The notes under the pieces: model-generated | Told to the model about the DNA's origin: nothing | Seen by the model: only the letters and a program-made list of their open reading frames with translations | Database searches by the model: none | NCBI GenBank assembly: GCA_946403085.1 | Contig: CAMIYM010000009.1 | Span: 1 to 64,000 of the forward strand | Direction: 5' to 3' | Length of the DNA: 64,000 nt | Source of the DNA: an uncultured Clostridia bacterium | Lineage (GTDB): Bacteria; Bacillota; Clostridia; Saccharofermentanales; Saccharofermentanaceae | Program-made: the position numbers and the translations under genes | Part shown: positions 7,672 through 17,603 of the stretch, piece by piece | Numbering within the stretch: position 1 is the first letter of the stretch | Layout: each line of letters starts with the position of its first letter

Positions 7672-10600
7672 ATGATCCGATTTAAGACATATAGTGATAT
7701 CAGACCGGTCTCCCGGGAAGTTATTGAAGATGCAGTTAGGAATTCAGAAGGTAAGGAACTTATCTTTGTCGCACCTGAATTTGCCAAGGCACAGGTGGAA
7801 CGTGAGGTTCTGGCCTTTAAGGAGAGTTATGCCCCCGGTAATGGTGAGATCCATACAGAAGACGGCATCCTTAATCTCTCGTCTTCTCTGGTATCAGGAG
7901 ATGTCTTAAGTTTCAGAAAGCTTGCAGGCAATATCCTGGATGAGCTTGGTACTAATTATGTGGCTGAGGGCGGAGAGATCATGCTCCGTAATGCTATATA
8001 TAACATCCTTGCGAATAATAAGGATAAGCTGAAGGCTTTTGGAACTCTTTCATCCAGGATCGATTACATCAATCTTATGATCGCTCTTTTAGGAGATTTC
8101 TCCAGATACGGCATTGGAGTTGATGAGATAGATAAAGCTATTGAATCACTTGAAGGTTCTGCTGCCACGGTCCAGTTTATCAACAAGCTCAAAGATCTCC
8201 ATCTCATTATGAATGAGCTTATTCAGATGAATTCAAGATACGGGCTTAATCTTTTAAGAGAGCCCATAGCTCTTGCCTGTGACAGATTATCCTCAGTTAC
8301 TTTGCAGAGCCTGTCTTCCAGACGTGCAAGCGGCCTTTCGGCACTCCTTACATCTAAGATTGTGTTCGTTGGATTTGGTGCGACAAGAATGCTCACACCT
8401 AAGGAGATAAAGCTTATATCGCTTTTGTCTGACCTTGGCTGTGATATTGAGTTTAATGTCATCACAGGATCAGAGGGCTCTCATTATGCTGCTGTCTATA
8501 AGACCGGCGAAGATTTCAGGAGCATGTTAGAAGGCCTTGGAGCATCCGGCAGCGTTCTTGATGCTCAGCATGTAACTGATGAGTTAAGCGTTCTTGTAAA
8601 CGGTTTTGCTTCTGACTGCTATCCTGATGCTTTTGATACAAAGGGAAAGGTAAGATTATCTGAGCTCTCGAGCATTGATGACAGAGTCGGATACATATTC
8701 AGTGAAGTCATAGATCTTACAAGGAATCATGATTACAGATACCGTGATATCAGGATCGTATGCTGTAATGAAGACATAATGACCAGGATGAGAAGTACGG
8801 CAGAACTTTACGGTCTTGATGTCTTTATTGACCGGAAAATCTCACTGGGAGGTACAGTTGTTCCTTATATGATGCAGATCCTGCTTGAGCTTCCCAGAGC
8901 AGGCTATACACTCGAACTCATCATGAAGGCTATGCGTTCCGGAATGTTAAGGATCCCGCCTTATATCGCTGACGGTTTTGAGAATTACTGTTATGCGAGG
9001 AACATTACTGATGCGGGAAGATTATTCGATAAAGATGCATATGCAGATCCTGATGAAGGGCATAATAAGCGCAGATTCTGGATAATCGGAGGAACGGTAC
9101 CCGGATATAAGGAAGGCTTTGTCGACAGCGGAAGCTTCTTTTATGATTATGTCGTTGAGCGTTCTCTTATCCCGCTGAGAGCTTCTTGCGAATCCATATA
9201 TTCTGAGAAGACATTATCAGGCAAGGCAAGAAAGAGCCTTGAATTCTTCGACAGGATGAGAGGCTTTATCGAGCCTTTAAGAGATGAGTTTATCTCAAGA
9301 GGAGATGATACGGCTGCTGTAGCGCTCGTAAGAGGCTATGATGAACTTGTAAGCCTGCTTATGTGTTCTACGCATGAGATGAATAATTGTGAGATCTCAC
9401 AGAAGGATTTCCTCTCGATGATCAGGACAGACATGAGGAACCGTACTGAAGGAACTATCCCTTTGAAGGTGGATTCAATTGAGATCACTACTCCGGAGCA
9501 TGCATTTGTAACGCCTTGCAAGGTATTGTTCATCATTGGCGCACAGAAGGATAATTTCCCTTATGTGCGTATGAGAGAAGGCCTTTTAAGCGGTATAGAG
9601 CTCAAGTCCTTATCGAATGCCACTGAGAGCATAGATCTTCCTGATAAGGCACAGAACAAGATGAGAGAGGAGTTTGTTACAGCTTGTCTCCTTTTAGGTT
9701 CCGCCTCGGATATCCTCTATATGGTTCATGAATATGGAAAGCCCAAGAGCCGTGTGTTTGAATACCTTGAGAGATATGTTGATCCGGCCTTCCATATTGT
9801 CAATACTTTCAAGAATCCTGTTGCAGGAGATCCGGTCAAGTTCAGACATACACTGGAGACATCAGCTATACCGCCCGAAGTTATGGGCAGGCTTTTGTCC
9901 GGAACCAGACCTGACGGGACAACAGGAAAAGCTATCTATACGAGTGTTTCTTCCATTGAAAGTTACAGATCGTGTGCGTTCCAGTTTATGCTTCAGCGAC
10001 AGCTGAGAGCTGCACCGAGAGAAGACAACACGAAGATACAGCCTAACTCTTTTGGAAGCCTTATCCATGGCATGTTCGAAGCTGCGTACAGGAATCTAAG
10101 AGATGATAGCGGCAGGGATCCGGATAAGTTCAGATCAATGGCAAAAGAACTTCTCGAGGATGAATCCAGGTATAACAGTTTTGCTGATAAGTGCCTTAAG
10201 GAGGCAGTGTCAGAGAGAGCATCATTCGGTTCTGTTGACAAAGACGGTAATCCTAAAGACCGTGTATTTGAGATGGATACATATGCCAAGCTCAGAAGGA
10301 TGTTTACGAAGATGTTCCGTGGCGTGCTCGGTGATTCTGTAAACACCGGGTTTGTTCCGGAAGGTATTGAGGAACGTATCGGAGGAGACGGCTTAAGTCT
10401 TGATATCCCTTATGAAGGCATAGATCTGAAGTTCAGCGGTTTTATTGACAGATATGATGTTAAGACAGGCGAGGATGACAAGATACATTTCAGGACAATT
10501 GACTATAAGAGCTTTGATAAAGATGTAGATTCCGCATCACTTCTGAACGGCACACAGATCCAGCTTCCTGCATATTCCGGAGCTATTCTTGAGAAGAGTA

Positions 10601-11112
10601 TTAAGGAAGGCAAAGATGCAGTTATTGATGATTACGGATATGTCCAGGTCGGATTAAGAGCTAATGACAAGGGAGAGCCTTTGACGTGTGTTCCGGTGCT
10701 CTCAGGTTACAATGAAGAAGCGATCAGGATCGCTATTGACTATTCAAAGCATGTTATTAAGGAAAGCGTCGATCAGATTGCTGAAGGCAAGGCTGATGCC
10801 GTTACAGCAGTGCCTAAGTTAAAATTGTGCAATTACTGCAGTTATAAGGGCTTCTGCGGCAACGATCCGTCAGACCCTAAGTACAGAAGACAGATCGATA
10901 CAAGCAGCAAGAGTAAATACGGAGCTATCGTATCAAAGTGTGAGAAGGCAGCTCAGCCAACTGATTCAGGCAGAGCAAGGAAAGATCCGGGTTACGACGA
11001 GATCACAAAGAGGATCGGTGCAGATGAGAGTATGGGTAAGGAAGACAGACGTGCGATCCTTGCCATGAAAGATATCCTTGAAGGCAAAGATGAAGAAGGA
11101 AAGGAGGGTTAA
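7672..11112 (+). CDS. addB: ATP-dependent helicase/deoxyribonuclease subunit B
   Basis: A 1146-residue subunit of the AddAB helicase-nuclease that processes double-strand breaks for RecA loading. The C-terminal nuclease core is visible (TIDYKSFDKD). Four cysteines form the expected iron-sulfur staple: C768 in YRSCAF and C1053, C1056 and C1062 in CNYCSYKGFC. The size is normal. The N-terminus is odd: AddB normally opens with a GRxGSGKT-type P-loop, but here the first 40 residues contain no such motif. The nucleotide-binding role of this vestigial helicase domain may be lost. addA starts four bases after the stop, with its ribosome site inside the end of addB. Confidence 0.88.
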   Translation: MIRFKTYSDIRPVSREVIEDAVRNSEGKELIFVAPEFAKAQVEREVLAFKESYAPGNGEIHTEDGILNLSSSLVSGDVLSFRKLAGNILDELGTNYVAEGGEIMLRNAIYNILANNKDKLKAFGTLSSRIDYINLMIALLGDFSRYGIGVDEIDKAIESLEGSAATVQFINKLKDLHLIMNELIQMNSRYGLNLLREPIALACDRLSSVTLQSLSSRRASGLSALLTSKIVFVGFGATRMLTPKEIKLISLLSDLGCDIEFNVITGSEGSHYAAVYKTGEDFRSMLEGLGASGSVLDAQHVTDELSVLVNGFASDCYPDAFDTKGKVRLSELSSIDDRVGYIFSEVIDLTRNHDYRYRDIRIVCCNEDIMTRMRSTAELYGLDVFIDRKISLGGTVVPYMMQILLELPRAGYTLELIMKAMRSGMLRIPPYIADGFENYCYARNITDAGRLFDKDAYADPDEGHNKRRFWIIGGTVPGYKEGFVDSGSFFYDYVVERSLIPLRASCESIYSEKTLSGKARKSLEFFDRMRGFIEPLRDEFISRGDDTAAVALVRGYDELVSLLMCSTHEMNNCEISQKDFLSMIRTDMRNRTEGTIPLKVDSIEITTPEHAFVTPCKVLFIIGAQKDNFPYVRMREGLLSGIELKSLSNATESIDLPDKAQNKMREEFVTACLLLGSASDILYMVHEYGKPKSRVFEYLERYVDPAFHIVNTFKNPVAGDPVKFRHTLETSAIPPEVMGRLLSGTRPDGTTGKAIYTSVSSIESYRSCAFQFMLQRQLRAAPREDNTKIQPNSFGSLIHGMFEAAYRNLRDDSGRDPDKFRSMAKELLEDESRYNSFADKCLKEAVSERASFGSVDKDGNPKDRVFEMDTYAKLRRMFTKMFRGVLGDSVNTGFVPEGIEERIGGDGLSLDIPYEGIDLKFSGFIDRYDVKTGEDDKIHFRTIDYKSFDKDVDSASLLNGTQIQLPAYSGAILEKSIKEGKDAVIDDYGYVQVGLRANDKGEPLTCVPVLSGYNEEAIRIAIDYSKHVIKESVDQIAEGKADAVTAVPKLKLCNYCSYKGFCGNDPSDPKYRRQIDTSSKSKYGAIVSKCEKAAQPTDSGRARKDPGYDEITKRIGADESMGKEDRRAILAMKDILEGKDEEGKEG

Positions 11113-11115
11113 GTT

Positions 11116-14100
11116 ATGAAGTTTTCAGCAGAACAGGAAAAGATAATTAATGCCGGGCTTAATAACAACCTCATTTCCGCATCTGCAGGTTCAGGAAAGA
11201 CCACTGTGCTTACTGCAAGGATAGGTGATGAAGTAAAGAGCGGAAAGCTTTCGGTTGACGGCATGCTCGTGGTAACTTTTACCGAAGATGCTGCATCACA
11301 CATGGCCGATAAGATCGAGGAGAAGCTTAGAAGCCTCAGGAATGAAGCTGTCCTTTCAGGCGATACAGAATCAGCTGAAAGACTTTCTAACCAGATTGAT
11401 CTGCTTCCCAATGCATATATCCAGACAATGCATGGCTTCTGTTCACGTGTAATAAAGGAGAAGGGATATCTTCTTGAAGATGGTCCGATGGCAGACTTTA
11501 CCGATCCTTCGTGCAGGATCTTAAGCGACAGTGAGCAGGGTGTATTGCTGCAGACAGCAGTTGATTATGCAATAAGGTCAATGTATTCCGGATGCGAATC
11601 TGAAGACGATAACTTTGTAAGATTCACGAGAAGATTCGGAGACGGAAGAAGCGATAATTCTTTGACCGGTATCGTTACAAGTACATATAAGACATTAAGG
11701 AGTTTGCCTGATTACCTCAATAAGTGTGAGGAACTTATCTCCAAGCGTGAAGAACGTGACAGAAAAGGCCAGATAATGTATTTCGAAGAAGGAAACGATA
11801 TTCCTGCGACAATTACTGAATATCTGGCAGGGATCAAGGCGGTCCTTGAGAGCAGTGATTTTGCATCTGTTCTTGCCTCTCATGACACATATCAGATCGT
11901 AGAAGAATACACGAATGATGAATTCTTAAGTATGGTCATAGACAGGATCGATAGAGTGATCGAACACTATAAGACTAATAAAGGTGCTAGCTTCTTCAAT
12001 ATCCTTGGACAGCTTAAGGAACTGGGAGAGCTTAATTACAAGACGATATTCAGAGGCGCTGATTTCAGGGGCGACGATAAGCCTTTTATGTCGCTTGTTT
12101 CCTTCAGGCATTTCATCTCTCCCGGAAGCTGGGACGGAAGCAAATACGAGAATGCGATAGATCTCCCGGAAGAATACAGCAATCTCCTCGATTTCAATGA
12201 AGAAGAGATACTTGCAAATCAGAAGGAGGGCACACTTGCGTGCCGTGCTTTTGTTGAGCTTCTTAAGAAGACGGATGAACACTATGCTGCAGTCAAGAAT
12301 TCAATGCACGGTATGGACTATTCCGATCTTGAACACACTGCATATCAGATCCTTAAGAATGATGAAGCAGCAGCTTTTTACCGTGAGAAATTTACAGAGA
12401 TCTTCGTAGATGAATACCAGGATAACACCAGACTTCAGGATGCGATCATCGAATGCTTTGAAAAACCTGACGGAAACGTGTTCAGAGTTGGCGACATCAA
12501 GCAGAGTATCTACAAGTTCAGATTTGCGGATCCTAACATCTTCGGAACAAGGATGAAGGAATACTCTTCGGGAGCAAAGAAGGGTGAAGTACATTATCTT
12601 AAAGAGAACCACAGAAGCACATGTGAGATATTGGCTTTTGCCAATTATGTTTTCGAGCAGATAATGAGCGAGAACGCGTCTGAGATAGAGTATGGAAAAG
12701 ACCAGCGTTTGAGCAAGGCGGAAGAATCCAGACATGGCACACTTCCGAGGATAATCGTTACTGATACCGCCATTCCGAAGACTGATGACGGCGATAAGAC
12801 AAAGCCTGAACAGAGGGCTGTATTGGCTGCGGTGGAAAGCGAAGTCAAGAGGTATCTTGAAGAGTGTACCAGAGTCGACGGTTCGAAGACTGAATTTAAG
12901 GATATATGCGTTCTTACAGCTTCGAATAACCAGGCTGAAAGAATAGCAAGATATCTTAACGGCTGCACTTTGAAAGACAGAAGAAAGATCGAGGCATCTG
13001 GAAGATTTACTACGGATGTCTTTGAGGATCTTGATATCCACAGACTCATAAATTTCCTTATCTGTCTCGGCAATGAATACAGGGATGAATACCTTGCGGG
13101 AGTAATGCTTTCGAACTACAGATTCTCTAATTTTACTGTGGGAGAGATAGCGCAGATCCAGGCGTTTATACACGAACAGAGCGGTACTCCGATAGAGAAG
13201 GAACCGCTGATGTTAAGACTCCGTGTATATGCGGAAAAGAGCAGTGAGGAACTGGCGTTAAGGGTCAGGAACTTCATCGATGTTTTTGACAAGATAAGAA
13301 TGAGTGCGATGGTCACGGATATCGATGACATTATCGAGCTCATCTATAGAGAGACAGGTATAAAAGCAACCCTTGAAGCAAGGGATGGCGACAGCAGCAA
13401 GTTCGATGTCTTTAAAGACTGGCTATCTGCAAGCTTTAAGTTAAGAGGTTCGGATCTGTCCGGAATCGCTGAAGAACTTGAGCAGATGAAGATCCAGATC
13501 AAGTCTGCCGATATTGAAGTTACTGATGCAAACAAGAACAAGATCACGACCATGACGGTGCATAAGAGTAAAGGTCTTGAGTTCCCGTTCGTTATCCTTA
13601 TCGCTACCGGCGGACAGGATGAACGCAAGGACACACTTTCAAGCATTATGTTTGACAGAGATGACGGCTTTATCACCGAAGATTACAATGCAGAAGATAT
13701 TACCCGCAGTCATTCGTTTGAGCAGTACATCTACAAGATGAAGATGAGACTTGCTTCTAACAGCGAGACGTGCAGACTTCTTTATGTTGCCCTGACACGT
13801 GCAGAGGAGAGTCTGTCAGTCATTACAGGCTGTGATTTTGAAGACAAGACGAAGTCCAGCCCTATAAGAAAGGCTTTCACCCAGGCTCTTGAATATAAGG
13901 ATAAACAGTTCGATAAAAGACACTGGCTTTCAGGAGATATGAAGCTTCCTTATTGCCTGTTCAGCGGACTTGCAAGAAGCGCTGATGGTGAAGCTCTTCG
14001 CACGATCGCGGAAGCGGGTGATCTTAAGCCCGGCAATACTGTTCCTTTCATGGATCTGGATGGTAATGTTTGCAAAGGTTTTGAAGTAGTTGAGATGCCT

Positions 14101-14907
14101 GCAGAAAAGATAATCGAGCTCTATGAAGGCCGGAAAGCAGCAAGAACGGCTGAAGAGGCTGAACAGAAAGAAGAAGAGACTAAGGATAAGCCTGAGTTCG
14201 ATCAGGATGGAAAGCTTGTCATTCCTGAGTACAGATATCAGGAAAGTGTCGATATACCATTCAAGGTTTCCGTAACCGGAATAGGAGGCGACAGAAAGCC
14301 TTCTGATACTACTCATGTGGATCTTGAGATAAGAAGCATAGATGATTTTGACAGCGATAATGTTTCCATGCTCACTTCTGCAGCCAAAGGTACGATCCTT
14401 CACAGGATCATGAGATTTATTGATCTAGAGGGAATCAGGAATGGTTCTGTTTCCTTTGAATTTGAAATTGAAGCTCTGATAAACGAAGGGTATTTGAATA
14501 TCTGTTCAGCAGACAACGCCAGGGAAGTGGCATCTGAATTCAGAGATGGAATACTGGCATTCTGCAATGACGGCAGAACCGGTGACATTATCAGGAGTTT
14601 TAAGGATGGAACCGCCAGATCAGAGAAGCCGATAGTCTTCTCGGTATATATCAATGGCAATGAAGGTGATTCTGCTCTCGTACAGGGAATCATAGACCTG
14701 ATCTATAAGACCGATGAAGGATACACGATCCTCGACTATAAGACTGACCGCTTGGGAGATGTAAGTCCGGAAGAAAGAGCAAAGGAAGCCCTTGCCAGAC
14801 ATGCATTCCAGCTTAACAGCTATGCGGCTGCATGCGAAGAAGACGGCATTAAGGTCGCTCATAAGCTCTTGTATCTTGTGCGTTACGGGGAGTTCGTTGA
14901 AGTCTAA
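11116..14907 (+). CDS. addA: ATP-dependent helicase/nuclease subunit A
   Basis: A 1263-residue UvrD-type 3'-5' helicase fused to a RecB-like nuclease. Walker A is ASAGSGKTT (22-30) and the Walker B region is FVDEYQDNT. Other helicase motifs are GDIKQSIYKFR, TVHKSKGLEFP and YVALTRAEE. The nuclease motif LDYKTDR lies near residue 1206. It works with AddB in double-strand-break repair. GGAGGG just before the ATG overlaps the end of addB, which implies translational coupling. Its stop codon overlaps the stop of the convergent tadA gene, so no terminator fits between them. Confidence 0.95.
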   Translation: MKFSAEQEKIINAGLNNNLISASAGSGKTTVLTARIGDEVKSGKLSVDGMLVVTFTEDAASHMADKIEEKLRSLRNEAVLSGDTESAERLSNQIDLLPNAYIQTMHGFCSRVIKEKGYLLEDGPMADFTDPSCRILSDSEQGVLLQTAVDYAIRSMYSGCESEDDNFVRFTRRFGDGRSDNSLTGIVTSTYKTLRSLPDYLNKCEELISKREERDRKGQIMYFEEGNDIPATITEYLAGIKAVLESSDFASVLASHDTYQIVEEYTNDEFLSMVIDRIDRVIEHYKTNKGASFFNILGQLKELGELNYKTIFRGADFRGDDKPFMSLVSFRHFISPGSWDGSKYENAIDLPEEYSNLLDFNEEEILANQKEGTLACRAFVELLKKTDEHYAAVKNSMHGMDYSDLEHTAYQILKNDEAAAFYREKFTEIFVDEYQDNTRLQDAIIECFEKPDGNVFRVGDIKQSIYKFRFADPNIFGTRMKEYSSGAKKGEVHYLKENHRSTCEILAFANYVFEQIMSENASEIEYGKDQRLSKAEESRHGTLPRIIVTDTAIPKTDDGDKTKPEQRAVLAAVESEVKRYLEECTRVDGSKTEFKDICVLTASNNQAERIARYLNGCTLKDRRKIEASGRFTTDVFEDLDIHRLINFLICLGNEYRDEYLAGVMLSNYRFSNFTVGEIAQIQAFIHEQSGTPIEKEPLMLRLRVYAEKSSEELALRVRNFIDVFDKIRMSAMVTDIDDIIELIYRETGIKATLEARDGDSSKFDVFKDWLSASFKLRGSDLSGIAEELEQMKIQIKSADIEVTDANKNKITTMTVHKSKGLEFPFVILIATGGQDERKDTLSSIMFDRDDGFITEDYNAEDITRSHSFEQYIYKMKMRLASNSETCRLLYVALTRAEESLSVITGCDFEDKTKSSPIRKAFTQALEYKDKQFDKRHWLSGDMKLPYCLFSGLARSADGEALRTIAEAGDLKPGNTVPFMDLDGNVCKGFEVVEMPAEKIIELYEGRKAARTAEEAEQKEEETKDKPEFDQDGKLVIPEYRYQESVDIPFKVSVTGIGGDRKPSDTTHVDLEIRSIDDFDSDNVSMLTSAAKGTILHRIMRFIDLEGIRNGSVSFEFEIEALINEGYLNICSADNAREVASEFRDGILAFCNDGRTGDIIRSFKDGTARSEKPIVFSVYINGNEGDSALVQGIIDLIYKTDEGYTILDYKTDRLGDVSPEERAKEALARHAFQLNSYAAACEEDGIKVAHKLLYLVRYGEFVEV

Positions 14908-15530
14908 TTCAATGATCTTTTCTTACCGGCATCACGTTTTCTGATCGCACGGAAGAAATCCAGCATCATTTGGGAGCATTCCTTTTCGAGAATGCCGCCT
15001 TCGAATTCGACTTTGTGGTTGTGTCCGTGGGACACTTCGAAGATGTCATTGCAGGATACGACAGCGCCGCTCTTGGGCTCATATGCACCGAAGTAGACCT
15101 TGCGGATCCTTGACTGGATTATCGCACCGGAACACATGGTACATGGCTCCAGGGTGACGTACATGTCCATGTCTTCAAGTCTCCAGTCACCGAGCTTTTT
15201 GCATGCCTTGTCGATCGCTATGACTTCGGCGTGAGCGAGGGCATTGCCTCTTGTGAGACGGAGATTATGGGATCTTACAAATACTTTTCCGTCTTTAACG
15301 ATCACGCATCCGATCGGGCATTCTCCGAGATCTATAGCCTTTTCGGCTTCTTTTATTGCTTCGAGCATGAACCTCTCGCTGTCGTTCGACGGCTTGAAGT
15401 CAGGGTATAATCTGGATCTGGATCTCGGCACAAGGATTCCTCGCTGTTCTTTTGATAGGTCAGATAATACAGACGGCGGGACAGAGGTGTCAAGGACATT
15501 AAATATATCTTGACGATTCTTTGTAAGCAT
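14904..15530 (-). CDS. tadA: tRNA-specific adenosine deaminase
   Basis: A zinc-dependent deaminase that converts wobble A34 to inosine in tRNA-Arg(ACG). The zinc motifs are HAE (in LAHAEVIAI) and PCTMC. From the ATG at 15530 the protein has 208 residues, about 50 more ahead of the catalytic core than usual. That ATG lacks a ribosome site and sits directly behind a TATAAT (15536-15531 on this strand). A GTG at 15431 has GAGG seven bases upstream and would give 175 residues, closer to the family. I favour the GTG but list the longer frame because both remain possible. The 3' end overlaps addA by a few bases, tail to tail. Confidence 0.88.
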   Translation of the reverse strand: MLTKNRQDIFNVLDTSVPPSVLSDLSKEQRGILVPRSRSRLYPDFKPSNDSERFMLEAIKEAEKAIDLGECPIGCVIVKDGKVFVRSHNLRLTRGNALAHAEVIAIDKACKKLGDWRLEDMDMYVTLEPCTMCSGAIIQSRIRKVYFGAYEPKSGAVVSCNDIFEVSHGHNHKVEFEGGILEKECSQMMLDFFRAIRKRDAGKKRSLN

Positions 15531-15677
15531 ATTATAATTTACGATTGCTATAAGTAGAACTATGCCTACACAGAGGGAATGCCGTATTTACGGCCGGTTA
15601 CAAACATTATCCCTGGATCAGAAGTCGGCTCCAAGTTTGCTTAAAGCGCATACTTCAAGAAAAAGGACGATTTTTTG

Positions 15678-16430
15678 ATGGCAACTAAACAAGGTATGTG
15701 CAAGAACTGCGGTTCACTGGTTATGTTCGATGACAGGGACGAACTTTGTGAGTGCATATTCTGCAATTGCGTTTTCCCTTCTGCTGAGGCAGTTAAGATC
15801 CTTGAGAATCCTGACGGATATGAATTCAAGAATGAAAAGATCGAGAAGCAGGAAGGCAATAAGCATTATTACGCCAATCCCGTAATGCCTGATATTGTTG
15901 AGAAGGCAGTAGCAAGGGATAAGACATCCAAGTCACAGCCTAACACTGTTAAGCTTCAGGCTAATGAATTTGAGATCTCTCCTAACGACGTTAAGGCTCC
16001 TAAGAAGCTCGTTATCGGAATGGCAGCAGGCGTTGTGCTTGCAGTAGCAATTATCCTTGCTATAGCATTCCCGCTTTATTTTTCACGTAAGGCTTTACAC
16101 GATTCGATCTCAAATGATCTCGACTTCATTTACGCATCATCATCAAATGTAAATTACTCAGAATTTGCTTTTAAGCAGGCTAATATCTACGGACTTAGCT
16201 GCCAGTATATTAAGCTTGGCCTTTCAGATGACATTGATGAAGCAGCTGTAACAGCACTTTATTCCAATTACACAAAGCTTCGTGCCGACAAGCGCGGCGG
16301 TGATGCTTCCGGTAATGTTGAGATGTTCGTCTACACACCTGATACTGTCTTCCACGCTACAAAAGACGGCGTTACAAAGGACGTTCAGGAAAAAGTAACG
16401 ATTATCGAGACTACGGAAACAAGTAAGTAA
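15678..16430 (+). CDS. Zinc-ribbon single-pass membrane protein
   Basis: A 250-residue protein of unknown function. The N-terminus has a four-cysteine zinc-ribbon-like knuckle (CKNCG and CECIFC). A cytoplasmic linker follows, then one membrane helix near residues 113-138, then an extracytoplasmic domain of about 110 residues ending in a Thr/Glu-rich tail. The ATG at 15678 with AAGGA about 10 bases upstream is preferred over the TTG at 15675. It lies directly upstream of the primary sigma gene, a position often held by dnaG in other bacteria; dnaG is not in this window. A similar plan, zinc ribbon plus membrane helix, recurs in four other genes here. Confidence 0.75.
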   Translation: MATKQGMCKNCGSLVMFDDRDELCECIFCNCVFPSAEAVKILENPDGYEFKNEKIEKQEGNKHYYANPVMPDIVEKAVARDKTSKSQPNTVKLQANEFEISPNDVKAPKKLVIGMAAGVVLAVAIILAIAFPLYFSRKALHDSISNDLDFIYASSSNVNYSEFAFKQANIYGLSCQYIKLGLSDDIDEAAVTALYSNYTKLRADKRGGDASGNVEMFVYTPDTVFHATKDGVTKDVQEKVTIIETTETSK

Positions 16431-16465
16431 CCTTTAAGACTGCTGTACTGTACGGCAGTAAGGTT
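16429..16465 (+). other. Imperfect hairpin upstream of the sigma factor gene
   Basis: AACCTT...ACTGC-T-GTAC pairs with GTAC-G-GCAGT-AAGGTT, leaving a TAAG bulge. No T-run follows, so this is more likely a leader structure or weak attenuator than a terminator. Confidence 0.4.
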
Positions 16466-16505
16466 AACGGGACAACAATTGATATCAATGAGGTGATCTA
16501 CCGGT

Positions 16506-17558
16506 ATGACAGAATTTGAAAAAGCGCTGGCACAGGCAAAGAAATTCGCAGAGAAGAACGAGAATCAGATTACTGAGACAGAATTCGAGGCAATTACTGA
16601 TTCATATAAGATCGAACCCGATGAGATGATCAATCTCAGAGCAGAGCTTGAGAACGGCGGAGTTAAGATCAGTGATCCTGATCTGGACGGCGATGACGGT
16701 GATATGGATACCGACGGCGAGGATGCCAATGTCGTTGATGACTCGGTCAAGATGTATCTCAAGGAGATCGGTAAGATCGAACTCCTCGATGCAGAGCAGG
16801 AGAAAGAGATTGCCCAGAGAATGGCAAAAGGTGATGAGGAAGCAAAGGTCCTCCTTATCAATTCCAACTTAAGACTTGTAGTATCTATCGCTAAGAAATA
16901 CATGAACCGTGGTCTTTCACTCCTGGATCTCATTCAGGAAGGTAATATCGGTCTCATCAAGGCAGTAGATAAGTTCGATTACACTAAGGGATTTAAGTTC
17001 TCAACATATGCTACATGGTGGATCCGCCAGGCGATCACAAGAGCTATCGCTGACCAGGCAAGAACGATCAGAATCCCTGTTCACATGGTTGAGACTATCA
17101 ACAAGCTTACAAGAGTACAGCGTCAGCTCGTACAGGACCTCGGCAGAGAGCCTACAACTGAAGAGCTTGCTGAAGCTATGGGTATGGAAGTCGCAAAGAT
17201 CAGAGAGATCCAGAAGATCTCACAGGATCCTATTTCCATCGATAAGCCGGTAGGTGAGGAAGAGGACAGCCATCTGGTTGACTTCATCTCCAACGACGAG
17301 CTTGCTGCACCTGAAGAAGAGGTAGCAAGGATCCTCCTTAAGGAAGACCTTATCCAGGCTCTTAACGGCTTAACTGACAGGGAAAGAAGAGTCATCGAAT
17401 TACGATTCGGTCTTAAGGACGGCGTTCCGATGACATTGGAGCAGGTCGGTAAGAAGCTCGGTGTTACACGTGAGCGTATCAGACAGATTGAGGCAAAGGC
17501 CATCAGAAAGCTCAACAGATCACCGAAGTCGAAGAAGCTCGAAGGTTATTCCGACTGA
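16506..17558 (+). CDS. rpoD: RNA polymerase primary sigma factor (SigA/RpoD)
   Basis: A 350-residue group 1 sigma-70 factor. Region 1.2 is at [13 protein letters not shown], region 2 at [19 protein letters not shown] with the -10-melting [14 protein letters not shown], and region 3.0 at [14 protein letters not shown]. Region 4.2 ([17 protein letters not shown]) reads -35 boxes. A short acidic segment ([13 protein letters not shown]) separates the N-terminal helices from region 1.2. The His and Glu of region 3.0 that read the TG of extended -10 promoters are kept, matching the many TGnTATAAT sites in this window. GAGGTGAT lies about 10 bases upstream of the ATG. Confidence 0.95.
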   Translation: MTEFEKALAQAKKFAEKNENQITETEFEAITDSYKIEPDEMINLRAELENGGVKISDPDLDGDDGDMDTDGEDANVVDDSVKMYLKEIGKIELLDAEQEKEIAQRMAKGDEEAKVLLINSNLRLVVSIAKKYMNRGLSLLDLIQEGNIGLIKAVDKFDYTKGFKFSTYATWWIRQAITRAIADQARTIRIPVHMVETINKLTRVQRQLVQDLGREPTTEELAEAMGMEVAKIREIQKISQDPISIDKPVGEEEDSHLVDFISNDELAAPEEEVARILLKEDLIQALNGLTDRERRVIELRFGLKDGVPMTLEQVGKKLGVTRERIRQIEAKAIRKLNRSPKSKKLEGYSD

Positions 17559-17603
17559 TAGCCGGATATTCAAGTCAATCTTCCGTTACGGGATCAGAGA
17601 AAA

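Noticed and set aside
12301..13173. 290-codon open frame on the minus strand inside addA
   Set aside because: It lies fully antisense to a clearly conserved helicase gene, has no ribosome site, and its translation is rich in Ser, Cys and Leu without any domain; it is a shadow of addA codon bias.
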